Shown: piece after piece, positions 31,296 to 40,506 of the stretch | Position numbering within the stretch: position 1 is the first letter of the stretch | How the letters are laid out: every line of letters begins with the position of its first letter | Assembly (NCBI RefSeq): GCF_008806955.1 | Contig: NZ_CP031727.1 | Span: 310,001 to 374,000, forward strand | DNA from: Cellvibrio sp. KY-YJ-3 | GTDB lineage: Bacteria > Pseudomonadota > Gammaproteobacteria > Pseudomonadales > Cellvibrionaceae | DNA: 64,000 bases | Direction: 5' to 3' | Program-made: the position numbers and the translations under genes | Notes under the pieces: model-generated | The model's database searches: none | The model's input: only the letters and a program-made list of their open reading frames with translations | What the model was told of the DNA's origin: nothing

Positions 31296-32548
31296 TGTTG
31301 CTCTCCTTCATAAATAGTCATCGCCGTATCCACACCCGCATTGGCGGTTTGCGAATGGCCCGCACGACGCAACACCGCCTCAAGTGCAGTGAGTGTTTGC
31401 AACACCGCATCTTTACGCGCGTTGTACCCCATAGTGCCGATGCGCCAGATCTTGCCGTGCAGCGGGCCAAATGATGTGCCGATTTCAATTCCAAAATCGT
31501 TAAGCATACTGCTGCGTACGGCTTCACCGGCCACACCTTCGGGAATATAAACGCCGACCACGTTGTGCATTTTGTTGGTTTGATCGCCGAACAATTTTAA
31601 ATTCATCGCCGCCAAACCCTGTGCCATTGCCTTACCGTGAATACGATGGCGCTCGATGGCATTTTCAACACCCTCCTCCAACAAAATGCGTGCGCATTCA
31701 CGGGCGCCATACAACATAGTGGTCGCTTCGGTGTGATGGTTAAGGCGCTCCTCGCCCCAGTAATCCATAATCATGCCGAGATCAAAATAATTGGAGGCGA
31801 TGCGCCGACCGCTGCCTTCGACATGATTTTCGGTGCGAATACCGGCCTCGATATGACGGCGCTTGCGAATCGCTGCAACCGCTTTTTCGCTCAAGGTAAT
31901 TGGCGCACTGCCTGAAGGGCCGCATAAACATTTTTGTAAACCAACGGAAACCGCATCCAGTTGCCACTTATCCGTTTCAAACGGATTGCCACCGATAGAG
32001 GCAGTGCCATCGGAATAAAATAATACGCCGTGGCGCGCACAAATTTCGCCGAGATAATCCAGCGGTTGCAGCATGGTGGTGGAAGTATCGCCCTGCACTA
32101 TCGCGAGCATTTTGGGCTGCACATTTTTAATCGCTGTTTCGATTTCATCGGGCGTAAATACTTCGCCCCACTCTTTGTGAATTTTGTGTACCTCGGCGCC
32201 GCAGCGCTCGGCAATTTCACACAGCAAATGCCCAAAGCGACCAAATACCGGCACCAAAATTTTATCGCCCGGCTCCAGCAGTGAAATTAATACGGATTCA
32301 ATACCGGCGCGCGAGGTGCCATCCACCAATAGTGTCCATTGGTTTTTAGTTTTAAATACACCGCGATACAGCGCCATGGTTTCATTCATGCATTGCGTCA
32401 TAGCTGGATCATATTGGCCGACAAGTTGCGCTGACATAGCGCGCAGTACCCGCGGATCAACAGTGATTGGCCCCGGCCCCATTAATAACCGCGGCGGTGG
32501 TGAAAAAGGTCGCAGAAGCGATGGACTAACACTGTACAGATCGGACAT
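31292..32548 (-). CDS. Ureidoglycine-glyoxylate transaminase (PucG/HpxJ-like class V aminotransferase)
   Basis: A 418-residue PLP enzyme. The class V pattern is present: [15 protein letters not shown] at the N-terminus, GTSRAG for PLP phosphate, the Asp in [12 protein letters not shown], and Lys206 in [13 protein letters not shown]. Alanine-glyoxylate aminotransferase, serine-pyruvate aminotransferase and PucG share this fold. Placement with an allantoate amidohydrolase and an HpxW-like gene points to PucG: ureidoglycine plus glyoxylate giving oxalurate and glycine. It is coupled by ATGA to the deaminase gene downstream and follows the TSUP gene by 83 bases. Confidence 0.82.
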   Translation of the reverse strand: MSDLYSVSPSLLRPFSPPPRLLMGPGPITVDPRVLRAMSAQLVGQYDPAMTQCMNETMALYRGVFKTKNQWTLLVDGTSRAGIESVLISLLEPGDKILVPVFGRFGHLLCEIAERCGAEVHKIHKEWGEVFTPDEIETAIKNVQPKMLAIVQGDTSTTMLQPLDYLGEICARHGVLFYSDGTASIGGNPFETDKWQLDAVSVGLQKCLCGPSGSAPITLSEKAVAAIRKRRHIEAGIRTENHVEGSGRRIASNYFDLGMIMDYWGEERLNHHTEATTMLYGARECARILLEEGVENAIERHRIHGKAMAQGLAAMNLKLFGDQTNKMHNVVGVYIPEGVAGEAVRSSMLNDFGIEIGTSFGPLHGKIWRIGTMGYNARKDAVLQTLTALEAVLRRAGHSQTANAGVDTAMTIYEGEQQ

Positions 32549-32631
32549 TTAACAACTCCTGACGGCTTCTAACAACGACAAAAAAAACACGAACTCATTG
32601 CGAATAAAACACATTGGAAATTTTTGTTTGA

Positions 32632-33453
32632 TCAAGCAAACACCTGCATCAACATACGCCCGCCGCTGATGCATAAAAAAATCGCGAACACACGCTTCAA
32701 CATCACGGCATCCAGCTTGGAACCAATCCAGGCACCGACCGGTGCGAGCAATACGGTGAGCGGCACAATCAATAAAAATCCTGGCAAATTCACCATGCCA
32801 ATCATGCCTTGTGGTGCGTCTGCTGGAGTCTCAGCAAGCAACATCGCAGCTGCGCCAGGAATTGAAATTAACAAACCGAAACAGGATGCGGTGCCCACCG
32901 CGCGGTGCGGCGGATAATTACAGGAGGTGAGCAGTGGTACACCGATGGTGCCGCCACCGACCCCCATCATCACCGAAAAAAATCCGGTGGTACTTGCCAT
33001 GAAACCTTGCCCCGCCATGCCGGGTAATTGCTGGGTGATGGGCGCGGCTTTTGCGCGGAACAACATATTGGCAGCAACCAATAAAGCGACCACGCCAAAA
33101 ATTGCGCTGGTCACTTCGCCTTTTACTTTGAGTGCAAAAGCGCTGCCGGCGATAACACCGGCAACCATAAATGGCCACCAACGTTTGAGTAGCGCCCAAT
33201 CCACATTGCCGCGTTTGTGATGCGCGCGCAGTGAGGAAATGCTGGTGGGCACAATCACTAACAGCGACGTGGCCGTTGCAACCAACATGGCTGTTGCCGG
33301 GCTAATACCGAGCGACTGCAATACAAAAAACAACACCGGCACAATCACAATACCGCCGCCCACACCGAGCAGACCGGCGAGAATTCCTGCAAAAGCACCG
33401 GTCAGCACCATCGCGATCATGGTGGGCAGCCATTGGCTTAAAAATTCATTCAT
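32632..33453 (-). CDS. TSUP (TauE/SafE) family membrane transporter
   Basis: A 273-residue inner-membrane protein of the TSUP family. It has two related halves, each with a Gly-rich first helix (GAFAGILAGLLGVGGGIVIVPVL and GFFSVMMGVGGGTIGVPLL), eight helices expected. Family members move sulfite, sulfonates or small organic anions. The start overlaps the HpxW-like gene by four bases (ATGA), so it belongs to this operon. Export or uptake of a small anion such as oxalate or oxamate would fit the neighbours, but this is a guess. Confidence 0.82.
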   Translation of the reverse strand: MNEFLSQWLPTMIAMVLTGAFAGILAGLLGVGGGIVIVPVLFFVLQSLGISPATAMLVATATSLLVIVPTSISSLRAHHKRGNVDWALLKRWWPFMVAGVIAGSAFALKVKGEVTSAIFGVVALLVAANMLFRAKAAPITQQLPGMAGQGFMASTTGFFSVMMGVGGGTIGVPLLTSCNYPPHRAVGTASCFGLLISIPGAAAMLLAETPADAPQGMIGMVNLPGFLLIVPLTVLLAPVGAWIGSKLDAVMLKRVFAIFLCISGGRMLMQVFA

Positions 33454-35072
33454 TGTGCACGCTCCTGCATGGTGGCAACGACATTGCCAACCACACCCAC
33501 GCCGTCGCTGCGCGGGTCGCTGGCCGCAATGGCATTGCCATCGCCGAGACTGACAACAGCACCGGCGTGCCCCATGATTTCACTGCGCGCGGGAACGGCT
33601 TTGAGCGCGTGGCCGCGTTCACGCAAATTGTTACCGAGTAAATCCACTAAATCCTGCTCCATTTTTAAATCGTGATTGTTGTCGCCCCAGGTGCGCCCCA
33701 GTAACCAGCGGCCGCGACTGATGGCATCGTCGAGTGCGCGCCCATCGTACAGATAGCGACTCAATAATGCCGCTTGTGTTTGAGGCTGGCCTTCGCCACC
33801 CATGGTGCCGTAGCTAATACGGCGGCCATCGTTTAACAGTGCAAATGCGGGGTTGAGCGTGTGAAAAGGTTTGTAGCCAGGCGCGAGCGCATTGCGATGC
33901 CCCGCCTCCAAACTAAAACCCACGCCGCGATTGTTCCACACCAACCCGGTACCGGGCACAACTACACCCGAACCAAATTCCCAATAAATACTTTGGATAA
34001 AACTGACCATGGTGCCGCTGCTATCCACGCAGCCCATCCACACGGTATCACCCGGTTCGGCCACTTGCGGCCAAGGCAAGGCGCACTCGGTGATGACCGC
34101 CGCGAGTTGGTCGATATGTGCATCATCCAGCAAAACATTCCAGCGTTCGCTCAAGCGGCGCGGGTCGGCGACTTCGCGGTCGCGCACTAAAAATGCGAGT
34201 TTGGTGGCTTCAATCAAACCGTGTACCCGTGCCGCTTCGTCCCATTCGGGTTTAAACAGGCGATCGTAAATTGCCAGAATTAGCAGCGAAGCCACACCCT
34301 GGGTCGGCGCGGGCAGGTTAAAACATTCGCCAAAGCGGGTTTGTACCGAGAGCGGTTTTACCTCTTGCGCGCAATAGTGTTGTAAGTCAGATAACCGCAG
34401 CGGGCTACCAAGTTGTTCAAGTTGTGTGGCGATATGCGCAGCCAGTTCACCGCGATAAGCCGCATCCAAACCCTGGGTGGCGAGGGTATTTAGCGTGGTC
34501 GCCAAGTCGGGATTAGTAAGAGTTTCACCTTCAACCAGCGGGCGGCCATTGGGCATAAATACGCGCTGGTATTCCGCCTGCTCGGCCAACTCCGCCTGCA
34601 CTTTACGGCTGGCGGCCGCCAGACTGTGAGTAACCACAACGCCGTCGCGAGCGAGTTGAATCGCTGGCGCTAGCAAACGACTTAACGGCAATTGGGTAGA
34701 TGATTCAGCGGCAATGTCGCGCGCCTTTTGCCAACCGGCAAGCGTACCGCCCATGGTCACGGTGGCGAGTGCACCACGGCTGGGAATTTGCTTAAAACCC
34801 TTGCTGTGGAACCAATCGATACTCGCCAACTGCGCTGCGCAGCCGCAGGCATCTATGGCGCGCGGCGCGGCGCCGGGTTTGTGGATCAACCAAAAACCGT
34901 CGCCCGCCAAACTATTCATATGCGGGTAAAGCACAGTGATCGCAGCAGCGGCTGCGATCATCGCATCCACCGCACTGCCACCTTCCCGCAATACCGCCAA
35001 GCCGATGTCGGCGGCCTGTTTATGTGGGGCGCTAAAGGCGATGGCGTGCGGCACCTTGGAATCCGGGATCAT
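33450..35072 (-). CDS. HpxW-like oxamate amidohydrolase (gamma-glutamyltransferase family)
   Basis: A 540-residue Ntn-hydrolase of the gamma-glutamyltranspeptidase superfamily. The N-terminal half has GSAVDAMIAAAAAITVLYPHMNSLAGDGFWL, and the self-cleavage nucleophile is the Thr of GDTVWMG (about residue 343 here), with SIYWEFGSG and GTMGGEGQPQTQ after it. It lacks a signal peptide, unlike periplasmic Ggt. In Klebsiella, HpxW of the same family hydrolyses oxamate to oxalate and ammonia and is encoded with an amidase, as here. ATG 35072 with GGAG upstream is preferred to the GTG at 35087 and gives an ATGA overlap with the amidase stop. Confidence 0.78.
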   Translation of the reverse strand: MIPDSKVPHAIAFSAPHKQAADIGLAVLREGGSAVDAMIAAAAAITVLYPHMNSLAGDGFWLIHKPGAAPRAIDACGCAAQLASIDWFHSKGFKQIPSRGALATVTMGGTLAGWQKARDIAAESSTQLPLSRLLAPAIQLARDGVVVTHSLAAASRKVQAELAEQAEYQRVFMPNGRPLVEGETLTNPDLATTLNTLATQGLDAAYRGELAAHIATQLEQLGSPLRLSDLQHYCAQEVKPLSVQTRFGECFNLPAPTQGVASLLILAIYDRLFKPEWDEAARVHGLIEATKLAFLVRDREVADPRRLSERWNVLLDDAHIDQLAAVITECALPWPQVAEPGDTVWMGCVDSSGTMVSFIQSIYWEFGSGVVVPGTGLVWNNRGVGFSLEAGHRNALAPGYKPFHTLNPAFALLNDGRRISYGTMGGEGQPQTQAALLSRYLYDGRALDDAISRGRWLLGRTWGDNNHDLKMEQDLVDLLGNNLRERGHALKAVPARSEIMGHAGAVVSLGDGNAIAASDPRSDGVGVVGNVVATMQERAQ

Positions 35073-36262
35073 GAGCTGGCTCCACACAAATCAAGCGCCA
35101 GCTGCAGCAGGGCTTTGTCGTCGCCGCGTCGGCCTAACAGCGATACACCGTAGGGCGCCCCCTGCTCATCGCGCAAAACGGGCAAATGCACTTGCGGCAA
35201 TCCAGCCAAACCGGCAGGTGCGGTCAGGCCCATTAATTGGCTGCGATAGCTGTCCATCCATTGGCTATCAGCACCCAACAGCGGCGCTGGGCCGGGGGTG
35301 GTGGGCAGCAGGATGAGATCAACATCGGTAAACCAGCCTTCAATGTCCGCCTGTAAACTCGCGCGCTCTGTTTCTGCTGCGGTTTGATCGGCGTCCGTGA
35401 GCGTCGCGCACCACTGAAAACGGGTGTGAATATCGGGCGCAAAAGTGGGCTGATTGGCAGTGATCCACTCACCGTGGGTTTGCCAAATCGCTCGGCCTTG
35501 CAGGGTGCGAAAACACTGACTGGCGCGCGTCAGCCAATCGCTATTAAGCAGTATGGGTTTGACCGCAGGTAACAGCGTTTGCTGTTTTAACCAGGCTTGG
35601 TGCTCAGGGCTCCAGAGCACACCGTTTTGCAGCGGCAGCAACAGCGCCGCACGCAGGGATCTATGGGGGAAGCGCGGCGCAAGCTCGGCAGGCAGCAATA
35701 CCTCGCCCACTTGCGCCAGGGTTTCAGCATCGCGAGTGAGCCAGCCCACTGTGTCGAACAGCGGCGCGAGCGGCACCATCTGCTCACTGCTAATCAAACC
35801 ATGACTGGTGCGAATACCAAACAAGCCGTTGTAGCTGGCGGGCACCCGAATGGAGCCGCCGGTATCGGTACCTAACCCTATATCGATATCGCCCGCGGCA
35901 ACCGCCACCGCCGAACCACTGGATGAACCACCGGGCAGGCGCTCGGGACAGGCGGGATTTAACGGCGCGCCGTAATGGATATTCAAACCGTTGAGGCTGT
36001 AAGCAAGCTCATCGGTTTGGGTTTTGCCGACCAGTTCTGTGCCCGCGTTCAGCAGCTGCGTCACCACCGGCGATGTCTGCTCCGGTGTAGGGTGACTGGC
36101 TAGCCAGTCGGGATTTCCCGCCGCCGTGGGTAGCCCGGCGATGTGGAATAAATCTTTCACGCCCAGCCGCAGCCCGGCCAGCCTGCCGGATTCTGCGCAG
36201 GGATTGGGTTTGGTATTAGGATAGTGACCGCGCCATGCAAAGACGCGTTGATCGAGCGACAT
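35069..36262 (-). CDS. Amidase-signature enzyme (HpxY-like)
   Basis: A 397-residue amidase-signature protein. The Ser-cisSer-Lys triad is visible: Lys in RLGVKDLF near residue 35, the GGSSSGSAVAVAAG block, and LGTDTGGSIRVPASYNGLFGIRTSHG carrying the nucleophile. The pairing with an HpxW-like gene mirrors the Klebsiella hpxWXYZ group, where the amidase is thought to act in oxalurate/oxamate breakdown. Other amidases (AtzF type, GatA-like) are possible. A repeat element lies directly upstream, so a separate promoter inside that gap is possible. Confidence 0.78.
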   Translation of the reverse strand: MSLDQRVFAWRGHYPNTKPNPCAESGRLAGLRLGVKDLFHIAGLPTAAGNPDWLASHPTPEQTSPVVTQLLNAGTELVGKTQTDELAYSLNGLNIHYGAPLNPACPERLPGGSSSGSAVAVAAGDIDIGLGTDTGGSIRVPASYNGLFGIRTSHGLISSEQMVPLAPLFDTVGWLTRDAETLAQVGEVLLPAELAPRFPHRSLRAALLLPLQNGVLWSPEHQAWLKQQTLLPAVKPILLNSDWLTRASQCFRTLQGRAIWQTHGEWITANQPTFAPDIHTRFQWCATLTDADQTAAETERASLQADIEGWFTDVDLILLPTTPGPAPLLGADSQWMDSYRSQLMGLTAPAGLAGLPQVHLPVLRDEQGAPYGVSLLGRRGDDKALLQLALDLCGASS

Positions 36263-36305
36263 GAATGTGAAGCCTTTGAAAGCAGATTACTTGATTGGCA
36301 AGTCA

Positions 36306-36382
36306 GGCTCGCGCTACTACCTCTGAGACACGCCGTGAATACATCCATGTCTCCGATGGTCTCAGAGGTAGCAGCGCAAGCC
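36306..36382. repeat. REP-like palindromic repeat B
   Basis: Arms 36306-36329 and 36359-36382 match at 22 of 24 positions. The inside reads GACACGCCGTGAATACATCC and then ATGTCTCCGATGGTCTC. The core order is shared with repeat A at 30110. It lies between the NUP copy 2 gene and the amidase gene and would form a long hairpin in the transcript. Confidence 0.85.
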
Positions 36383-36410
36383 TTCCGGAAATTGAGCGCT
36401 TAACAACACA

Positions 36411-37526
36411 CTATTTCAAATCCGCCGGTGTAGGCACTTTGTCTTTGTAGGTTTCCCAATTACCCAAAATCTTGTCCATTACGGCAGTTCCTACAATATA
36501 GGCGGATTCGAGCGATGCATCTAACCCAGCATAGCCTTCATTTTCGGCGAGTAAATTTTCTGCCGCCGTAACACCCGGTGGAGGCATGGTGTAGTTACTG
36601 CCAGTGCGCAATACCAGCACACGGTTTTTATCGGCCTTGCCAATATTGTGCAAATAAGTCAGCGACAAATAAGTACCCGTATCTTCCATCGCGGAAGTCA
36701 CAAATTCGCCTTTACCTTCGGTCCAATAATCGGTCCACTTATTGGCCCAGGTATTCATAATTTCGCCGTGCCAAAAGGTCATGGCCGCGAGCTGATCGCC
36801 TTTCAATACAAAGGGTTTACGCTGCGCGTTGGGGTGATTGGTATAGAGTGCGCGGGTCGCTTCCAAACTTTCGATATCGGGTAATTCAATATCCTTGGTC
36901 AACTGAAATGCCCACTCGGTTAAGTCGGGATTCAAGCGCAACATCTCGCCCGTTGGTTCAGGTTTTTTCGGGTCATAAGGTTTGCTGGTGTAACGGGCAA
37001 AATAACCTGTCTCCCAATCCGCCGGAATTTCGCGCGCATCAATTTCATGGGCGAGGTCGCCATCCACCAAATATTCGGCCCAAGCCGCTGAACCGATGGA
37101 GGCATCTTCCGGGTCAATACCGGCAATACCCGCTACCAACCAATAGGCTTGGCTGAAATCAAAACGTGGGTCCATACCTAACGCCATAGTCGCGGCGGTG
37201 GAATGTGCAGTGCCAATACCGGTAACTATGCCCATCACTCCGGTTTCCATATTCATATAAATATCGTGATAGGAATTGGGAAATTCAAATTTGGTATCCA
37301 GCTTTTGGCGCTCTTTCCACAACTGGAATTCACCGGCTTTATCGCCGCTGTCCTCACCAATTTCAAACATAGTGATGACCACAAATTTCACCGGAATAGG
37401 CGCCGGTGCCTGCACACTGGCTTGCACTGGTGTCGCTGCGGATTCGGTCGCGGGTTTATTGCAGCCCGTGAATGCAGCAACTGATAAAAACATCGCCGAT
37501 AACAAAAAACCTGTACGCATTTTCAT
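36411..37526 (-). CDS. NUP-family lipoprotein, copy 2
   Basis: A 371-residue paralogue of the exported NUP protein at 24900. Here the signal is of lipoprotein type (VAAFTGC, Cys near residue 22), followed by a linker rich in Ala, Pro and Thr. The family body is complete: KFVVITMFEIGEDSGDKAGEF, GIVTGIGTAHSTAATMALGMDPRFDFSQAYW and VLRTGSNYTMPPPG. Anchoring in an envelope membrane separates it from copy 1, which looks soluble. It ends the TonB-system gene series, only 29 bases after the TPR gene, suggesting cotranscription with receptor and energizer. Confidence 0.87.
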   Translation of the reverse strand: MKMRTGFLLSAMFLSVAAFTGCNKPATESAATPVQASVQAPAPIPVKFVVITMFEIGEDSGDKAGEFQLWKERQKLDTKFEFPNSYHDIYMNMETGVMGIVTGIGTAHSTAATMALGMDPRFDFSQAYWLVAGIAGIDPEDASIGSAAWAEYLVDGDLAHEIDAREIPADWETGYFARYTSKPYDPKKPEPTGEMLRLNPDLTEWAFQLTKDIELPDIESLEATRALYTNHPNAQRKPFVLKGDQLAAMTFWHGEIMNTWANKWTDYWTEGKGEFVTSAMEDTGTYLSLTYLHNIGKADKNRVLVLRTGSNYTMPPPGVTAAENLLAENEGYAGLDASLESAYIVGTAVMDKILGNWETYKDKVPTPADLK

Positions 37527-37555
37527 AAATAATTCATCTCGATAAAAATAAAAAT

Positions 37556-38857
37556 TTAACCTTCAGTTTCCTGGCTGCGTTTGATCCAATTGTGTTGGCG
37601 ACGCAAATCTTCCGCGTATTTCAACCAGGAGCCCGCCTGTTTTTCGGTATAGACATAGGCGCGCGCTTTTTTAAACGCATCAAAACCCTGATCAAATTGG
37701 GTTTGTTCGGTCATCACAATGCCCAGAATTAACCATGCCTTACCCGGCTCTTTGACGTTGCTTTGCAGCGCTTTGCGCAGGGCTTGTTCGGCAGGTTTCC
37801 ATTTGGCTTGATCGACATAAATATTGGCGATGCGCACATAGGGGTCGCCACTGCCGGTAATTTTTGCCAGCTCTTCAAACGCTGCAATAGCCGGTGTATT
37901 TTCCCGTGCGGCGATCCAGGCGTTAGCCAACAAATCCACATAGGTTTCGTTGCGCGGCACCGCATTTTTTTGCAGCGCGGCATCCAGCAAACGCGCCCCA
38001 ACTTCCGGCACGCCTTGAGTCACAGACAATTGCACCAGCGAGCGAATAGACGACTCTTTTTGCAATACGCCCAACTTCCACGCCAACTGCAAACTGGCTA
38101 GGCCTTTTAATTCTTTGCCCTGCATCACGTACACACTGGCCAACTGCTCCCAGTAATCCGGTTTTTGCGGCCAGGTTTTAATTGCGGTTTGCAAAGCCTC
38201 TGCTGCCTGGTTGTAATCTTTTAATTCAAAACTGCAGGCGATATACAGTTGATACCAGCTTTCGCGCGGCTCCTTACCACTGGCAACACCTGCGGCGATG
38301 GCTTGTTTTACATAGGGAATGGCTTGTTGGTATTTTTCCGTTTGCGCAAAAATATTGGCCATAAAAATAGCTTGCTCGGGAGTTGGCGCGGCGATGGTTT
38401 TAAACCACTCCTCGGCAAACACTAAAGCCTCGTCATATTTTTCCTGCGCGGCGTAGAGTTGCGCCACCATATAACCCACGTTGTATTTCACGTTTTCCGG
38501 CAACATATTTAACGCGAGGCTGCGCTTTAAATAATCGATAGCCGGCGCGTAATTATTGCGCCCCATTTCGGTGTAGCCGAGCATTTGCAACACCAGCGCT
38601 TCATCAATAGAACCCTGCTCAACTTCGGCGTGCAGCGTTTTCAGTGCATTAAATGCCTCGGTAGATTTGTTGGCGGCAATCTGCTCTTGAATACTGGTGA
38701 GCTGTTTAAAGGTGGGGGCACTCACGGAGGTTGATGCACTCCAACTATTCGCCGCAAACACCACGCCCAGCATCAGCGCACTGAATTTTGTCGTGCGCCA
38801 CAATCGCTTTTTAAATGGATGGGTTGCGGGATTAGCTAACGAATTGTTTTTTGCCAT
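37556..38857 (-). CDS. TPR protein of the TonB/TtpC system
   Basis: A 433-residue exported protein made largely of tetratricopeptide repeats (for example ALVLQMLGYTEMGRNNYAPAIDYLKRSL and ASVYVMQGKELKGLASLQLAW). A signal or anchor segment lies at about residues 24-43. TPR proteins are regular last members of TtpC-type TonB clusters in Vibrio and relatives, where they stabilise the complex in the periplasm. ATG 38857 has AGGTG upstream; a GTG nine bases earlier is less likely. It lies 48 bases after tonB. Confidence 0.83.
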   Translation of the reverse strand: MAKNNSLANPATHPFKKRLWRTTKFSALMLGVVFAANSWSASTSVSAPTFKQLTSIQEQIAANKSTEAFNALKTLHAEVEQGSIDEALVLQMLGYTEMGRNNYAPAIDYLKRSLALNMLPENVKYNVGYMVAQLYAAQEKYDEALVFAEEWFKTIAAPTPEQAIFMANIFAQTEKYQQAIPYVKQAIAAGVASGKEPRESWYQLYIACSFELKDYNQAAEALQTAIKTWPQKPDYWEQLASVYVMQGKELKGLASLQLAWKLGVLQKESSIRSLVQLSVTQGVPEVGARLLDAALQKNAVPRNETYVDLLANAWIAARENTPAIAAFEELAKITGSGDPYVRIANIYVDQAKWKPAEQALRKALQSNVKEPGKAWLILGIVMTEQTQFDQGFDAFKKARAYVYTEKQAGSWLKYAEDLRRQHNWIKRSQETEG

Positions 38858-38905
38858 GATCGACACCTGTTTATTTATCGCGTGTTATTCACCACACGGG
38901 AACCG

Positions 38906-39538
38906 CTATTGACTCAATTTAAAATCAATGGTCTGGCGCGCACGTTGCGCCTCGGGTTTACCATTCACAATTTTCGGGCGGAATTTCCAGCGCTGCATGG
39001 CTTGAATGGCGGCCTGATCAAATAAGCGCGGCGGGTTGGATTCAAGCACTTGCACATCGGCCACTGTGCCGTCGGGGCGAATGGTTACCGCCATGGTCAC
39101 CTTGCCTTCCAGCTTCGCTTGCTTGGCCCGCTGTGGATACGCAGGCGGTACCCGCACCACCGGAATCACATCGGTATCAAAACCGGACATGCCATCACCG
39201 GCGGCAAGGGTGCCGAGAAATGGCCCCGAACCGCCGCTGACTTGCGTACCGATTTTGGGCATATCCATACTCAAATTGGTATTGTTGGCCATCATCTGAT
39301 TACTCAGGTCAGGCACATCCGGCGGTGTTTCTGGCGGCGGTGGTGGCTCCGGCAAACGGCGATCTTTGGTATTTACATCGTCGTTGCTGGTATCCACGCG
39401 CACAAAATTTAAATAGGTGTGATTTTTATCCGGCTCGGCAAACATGCCGTCTGTCGCGATCAATGCCTGCATGGCGACAAACACCAGCAGCCCAAGCACT
39501 ACGGCTGCTACCAGGCTGAAGCTGTATTTCGCAAGCAT
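38906..39538 (-). CDS. tonB: TonB-family energy transducer
   Basis: A 210-residue TonB protein. It has an N-terminal membrane helix (about 7-30), a short Pro-rich stretch PEPPPPPETPPDVPD near residues 64-78, and a C-terminal TonB domain with PPAYPQRAKQAKLEGKVTMA, RPDGTVADVQVLES and FDQAAIQAMQRWKF. It links inner-membrane proton motive force to an outer-membrane receptor. Its stop-start junction with exbD overlaps by one base. The Pro-rich spacer is short, as in TonB2/TonB3 types. Confidence 0.93.
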   Translation of the reverse strand: MLAKYSFSLVAAVVLGLLVFVAMQALIATDGMFAEPDKNHTYLNFVRVDTSNDDVNTKDRRLPEPPPPPETPPDVPDLSNQMMANNTNLSMDMPKIGTQVSGGSGPFLGTLAAGDGMSGFDTDVIPVVRVPPAYPQRAKQAKLEGKVTMAVTIRPDGTVADVQVLESNPPRLFDQAAIQAMQRWKFRPKIVNGKPEAQRARQTIDFKLSQ

Positions 39539-39945
39539 TAGTCATTCTCCGACGCAACCGAAACCGATGTCGCACCGGCGAGGCGCGCCTGATCCATAAC
39601 ATCAATCAAGGTGTGAGTATTGGAATCCTGATCGGCCACAATAATGACGGACGCACCGGGGTTTTCAGCGAGGGATTTTTCCACGTTGGCGCGAATCGCA
39701 CGCTTATCAATTTGACGTTTATCCATAAAAATTTGATTCGCGGCCGTAATGCCAATTTGAATTGCATTGGATTCAGTAACCACCGAGGTTTTCGCCTGCG
39801 GCCGTGTGACATCCACGCCCGATTCTTTTACAAACGTAGAGGTAACGATAAAAAAAATCAGCATGATAAACACCACGTCAAGCATGGGTGTTAAATCGAT
39901 TTGCGCTTCATCTTCTTCATTCATTAAAAAACGATTGTCACTCAT
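39538..39945 (-). CDS. exbD: ExbD proton-channel subunit
   Basis: A 135-residue protein with one membrane helix (LDVVFIMLIFFIVTSTFV, about 23-40) whose Asp is the proton-carrying residue of ExbD/TolR. It is followed by a periplasmic domain (ITAANQIFMDKRQID, ASVIIVADQDSNTHTLIDVMDQARLAG). It powers TonB together with the ExbB proteins upstream. Start and stop overlaps with tonB and a 28-base gap to exbB show an operon. Confidence 0.94.
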   Translation of the reverse strand: MSDNRFLMNEEDEAQIDLTPMLDVVFIMLIFFIVTSTFVKESGVDVTRPQAKTSVVTESNAIQIGITAANQIFMDKRQIDKRAIRANVEKSLAENPGASVIIVADQDSNTHTLIDVMDQARLAGATSVSVASEND

Positions 39946-39973
39946 AAAATTCTCACTTGTCTAAAGGCGACCG

Positions 39974-40489
39974 TTAATGAAACAGTGGCATTGCCGCCGC
40001 GTTTTCGCGCAGCTCGCGCTGGTAGCGGCGATTTAATTCGGTCATAAAAGGAATGCCCACGAGTGACAGCACCATACCGGCCATGGTGGGAATAGTGGCC
40101 GCACTCACACCATTGGCCATCGCGCGCGGGTTGCCTGAGCCGAGGTAAGCCATGACTTCAAATACCTGAATCATGCCAGTGACCGTGCCGAGCAAACCCA
40201 TCATCGGCAAGAGTGCAATCAACGCGGGAATTAATTTCATGTTGCGCAACATTAAACAATCCAACTCCGACAACAATTGTTTGCGCTGCTGCTCGGCAAA
40301 CCAGGAGGATTTATCGCTGCGCGCTTGCCATGCCGCGCGATTGCGCGCGCGGAAGGCCGGGTATTCACGCAGGTAAAACCAGTAGCGCTCAATAATCAGA
40401 AAAAATAACCAAAAACTGATGAACATAATTGCCCAGAGCACATTGCCGCCGGTGTTGAGAAAATCACCGAGAGATGTAACTAATTCCAT
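39974..40489 (-). CDS. exbB: ExbB/TolQ-type proton-channel subunit (short)
   Basis: A 171-residue MotA/TolQ/ExbB protein with three membrane helices. The first is at about 15-35 (NVLWAIMFISFWLFFLII), the other two flank LIPALIALLPMMGLLGTVTGMIQVFEVMAYLGSG and TIPTMAGMVLSLVGIPF, which hold the conserved Thr/Gly channel residues. It is the smaller of the two ExbB-like proteins of this system, as in TonB2/TonB3 clusters where TtpC is the larger one. Confidence 0.92.
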   Translation of the reverse strand: MELVTSLGDFLNTGGNVLWAIMFISFWLFFLIIERYWFYLREYPAFRARNRAAWQARSDKSSWFAEQQRKQLLSELDCLMLRNMKLIPALIALLPMMGLLGTVTGMIQVFEVMAYLGSGNPRAMANGVSAATIPTMAGMVLSLVGIPFMTELNRRYQRELRENAAAMPLFH

Positions 40490-40506
40490 GACGGCGTACC
40501 CCCGCG

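Noticed and set aside
36284-36297. CTTG-ATTGG-CAAG upstream of the amidase gene as a sixth operator
   Set aside because: Only the GATTGG centre resembles the motif; the CTGTCC half is missing.
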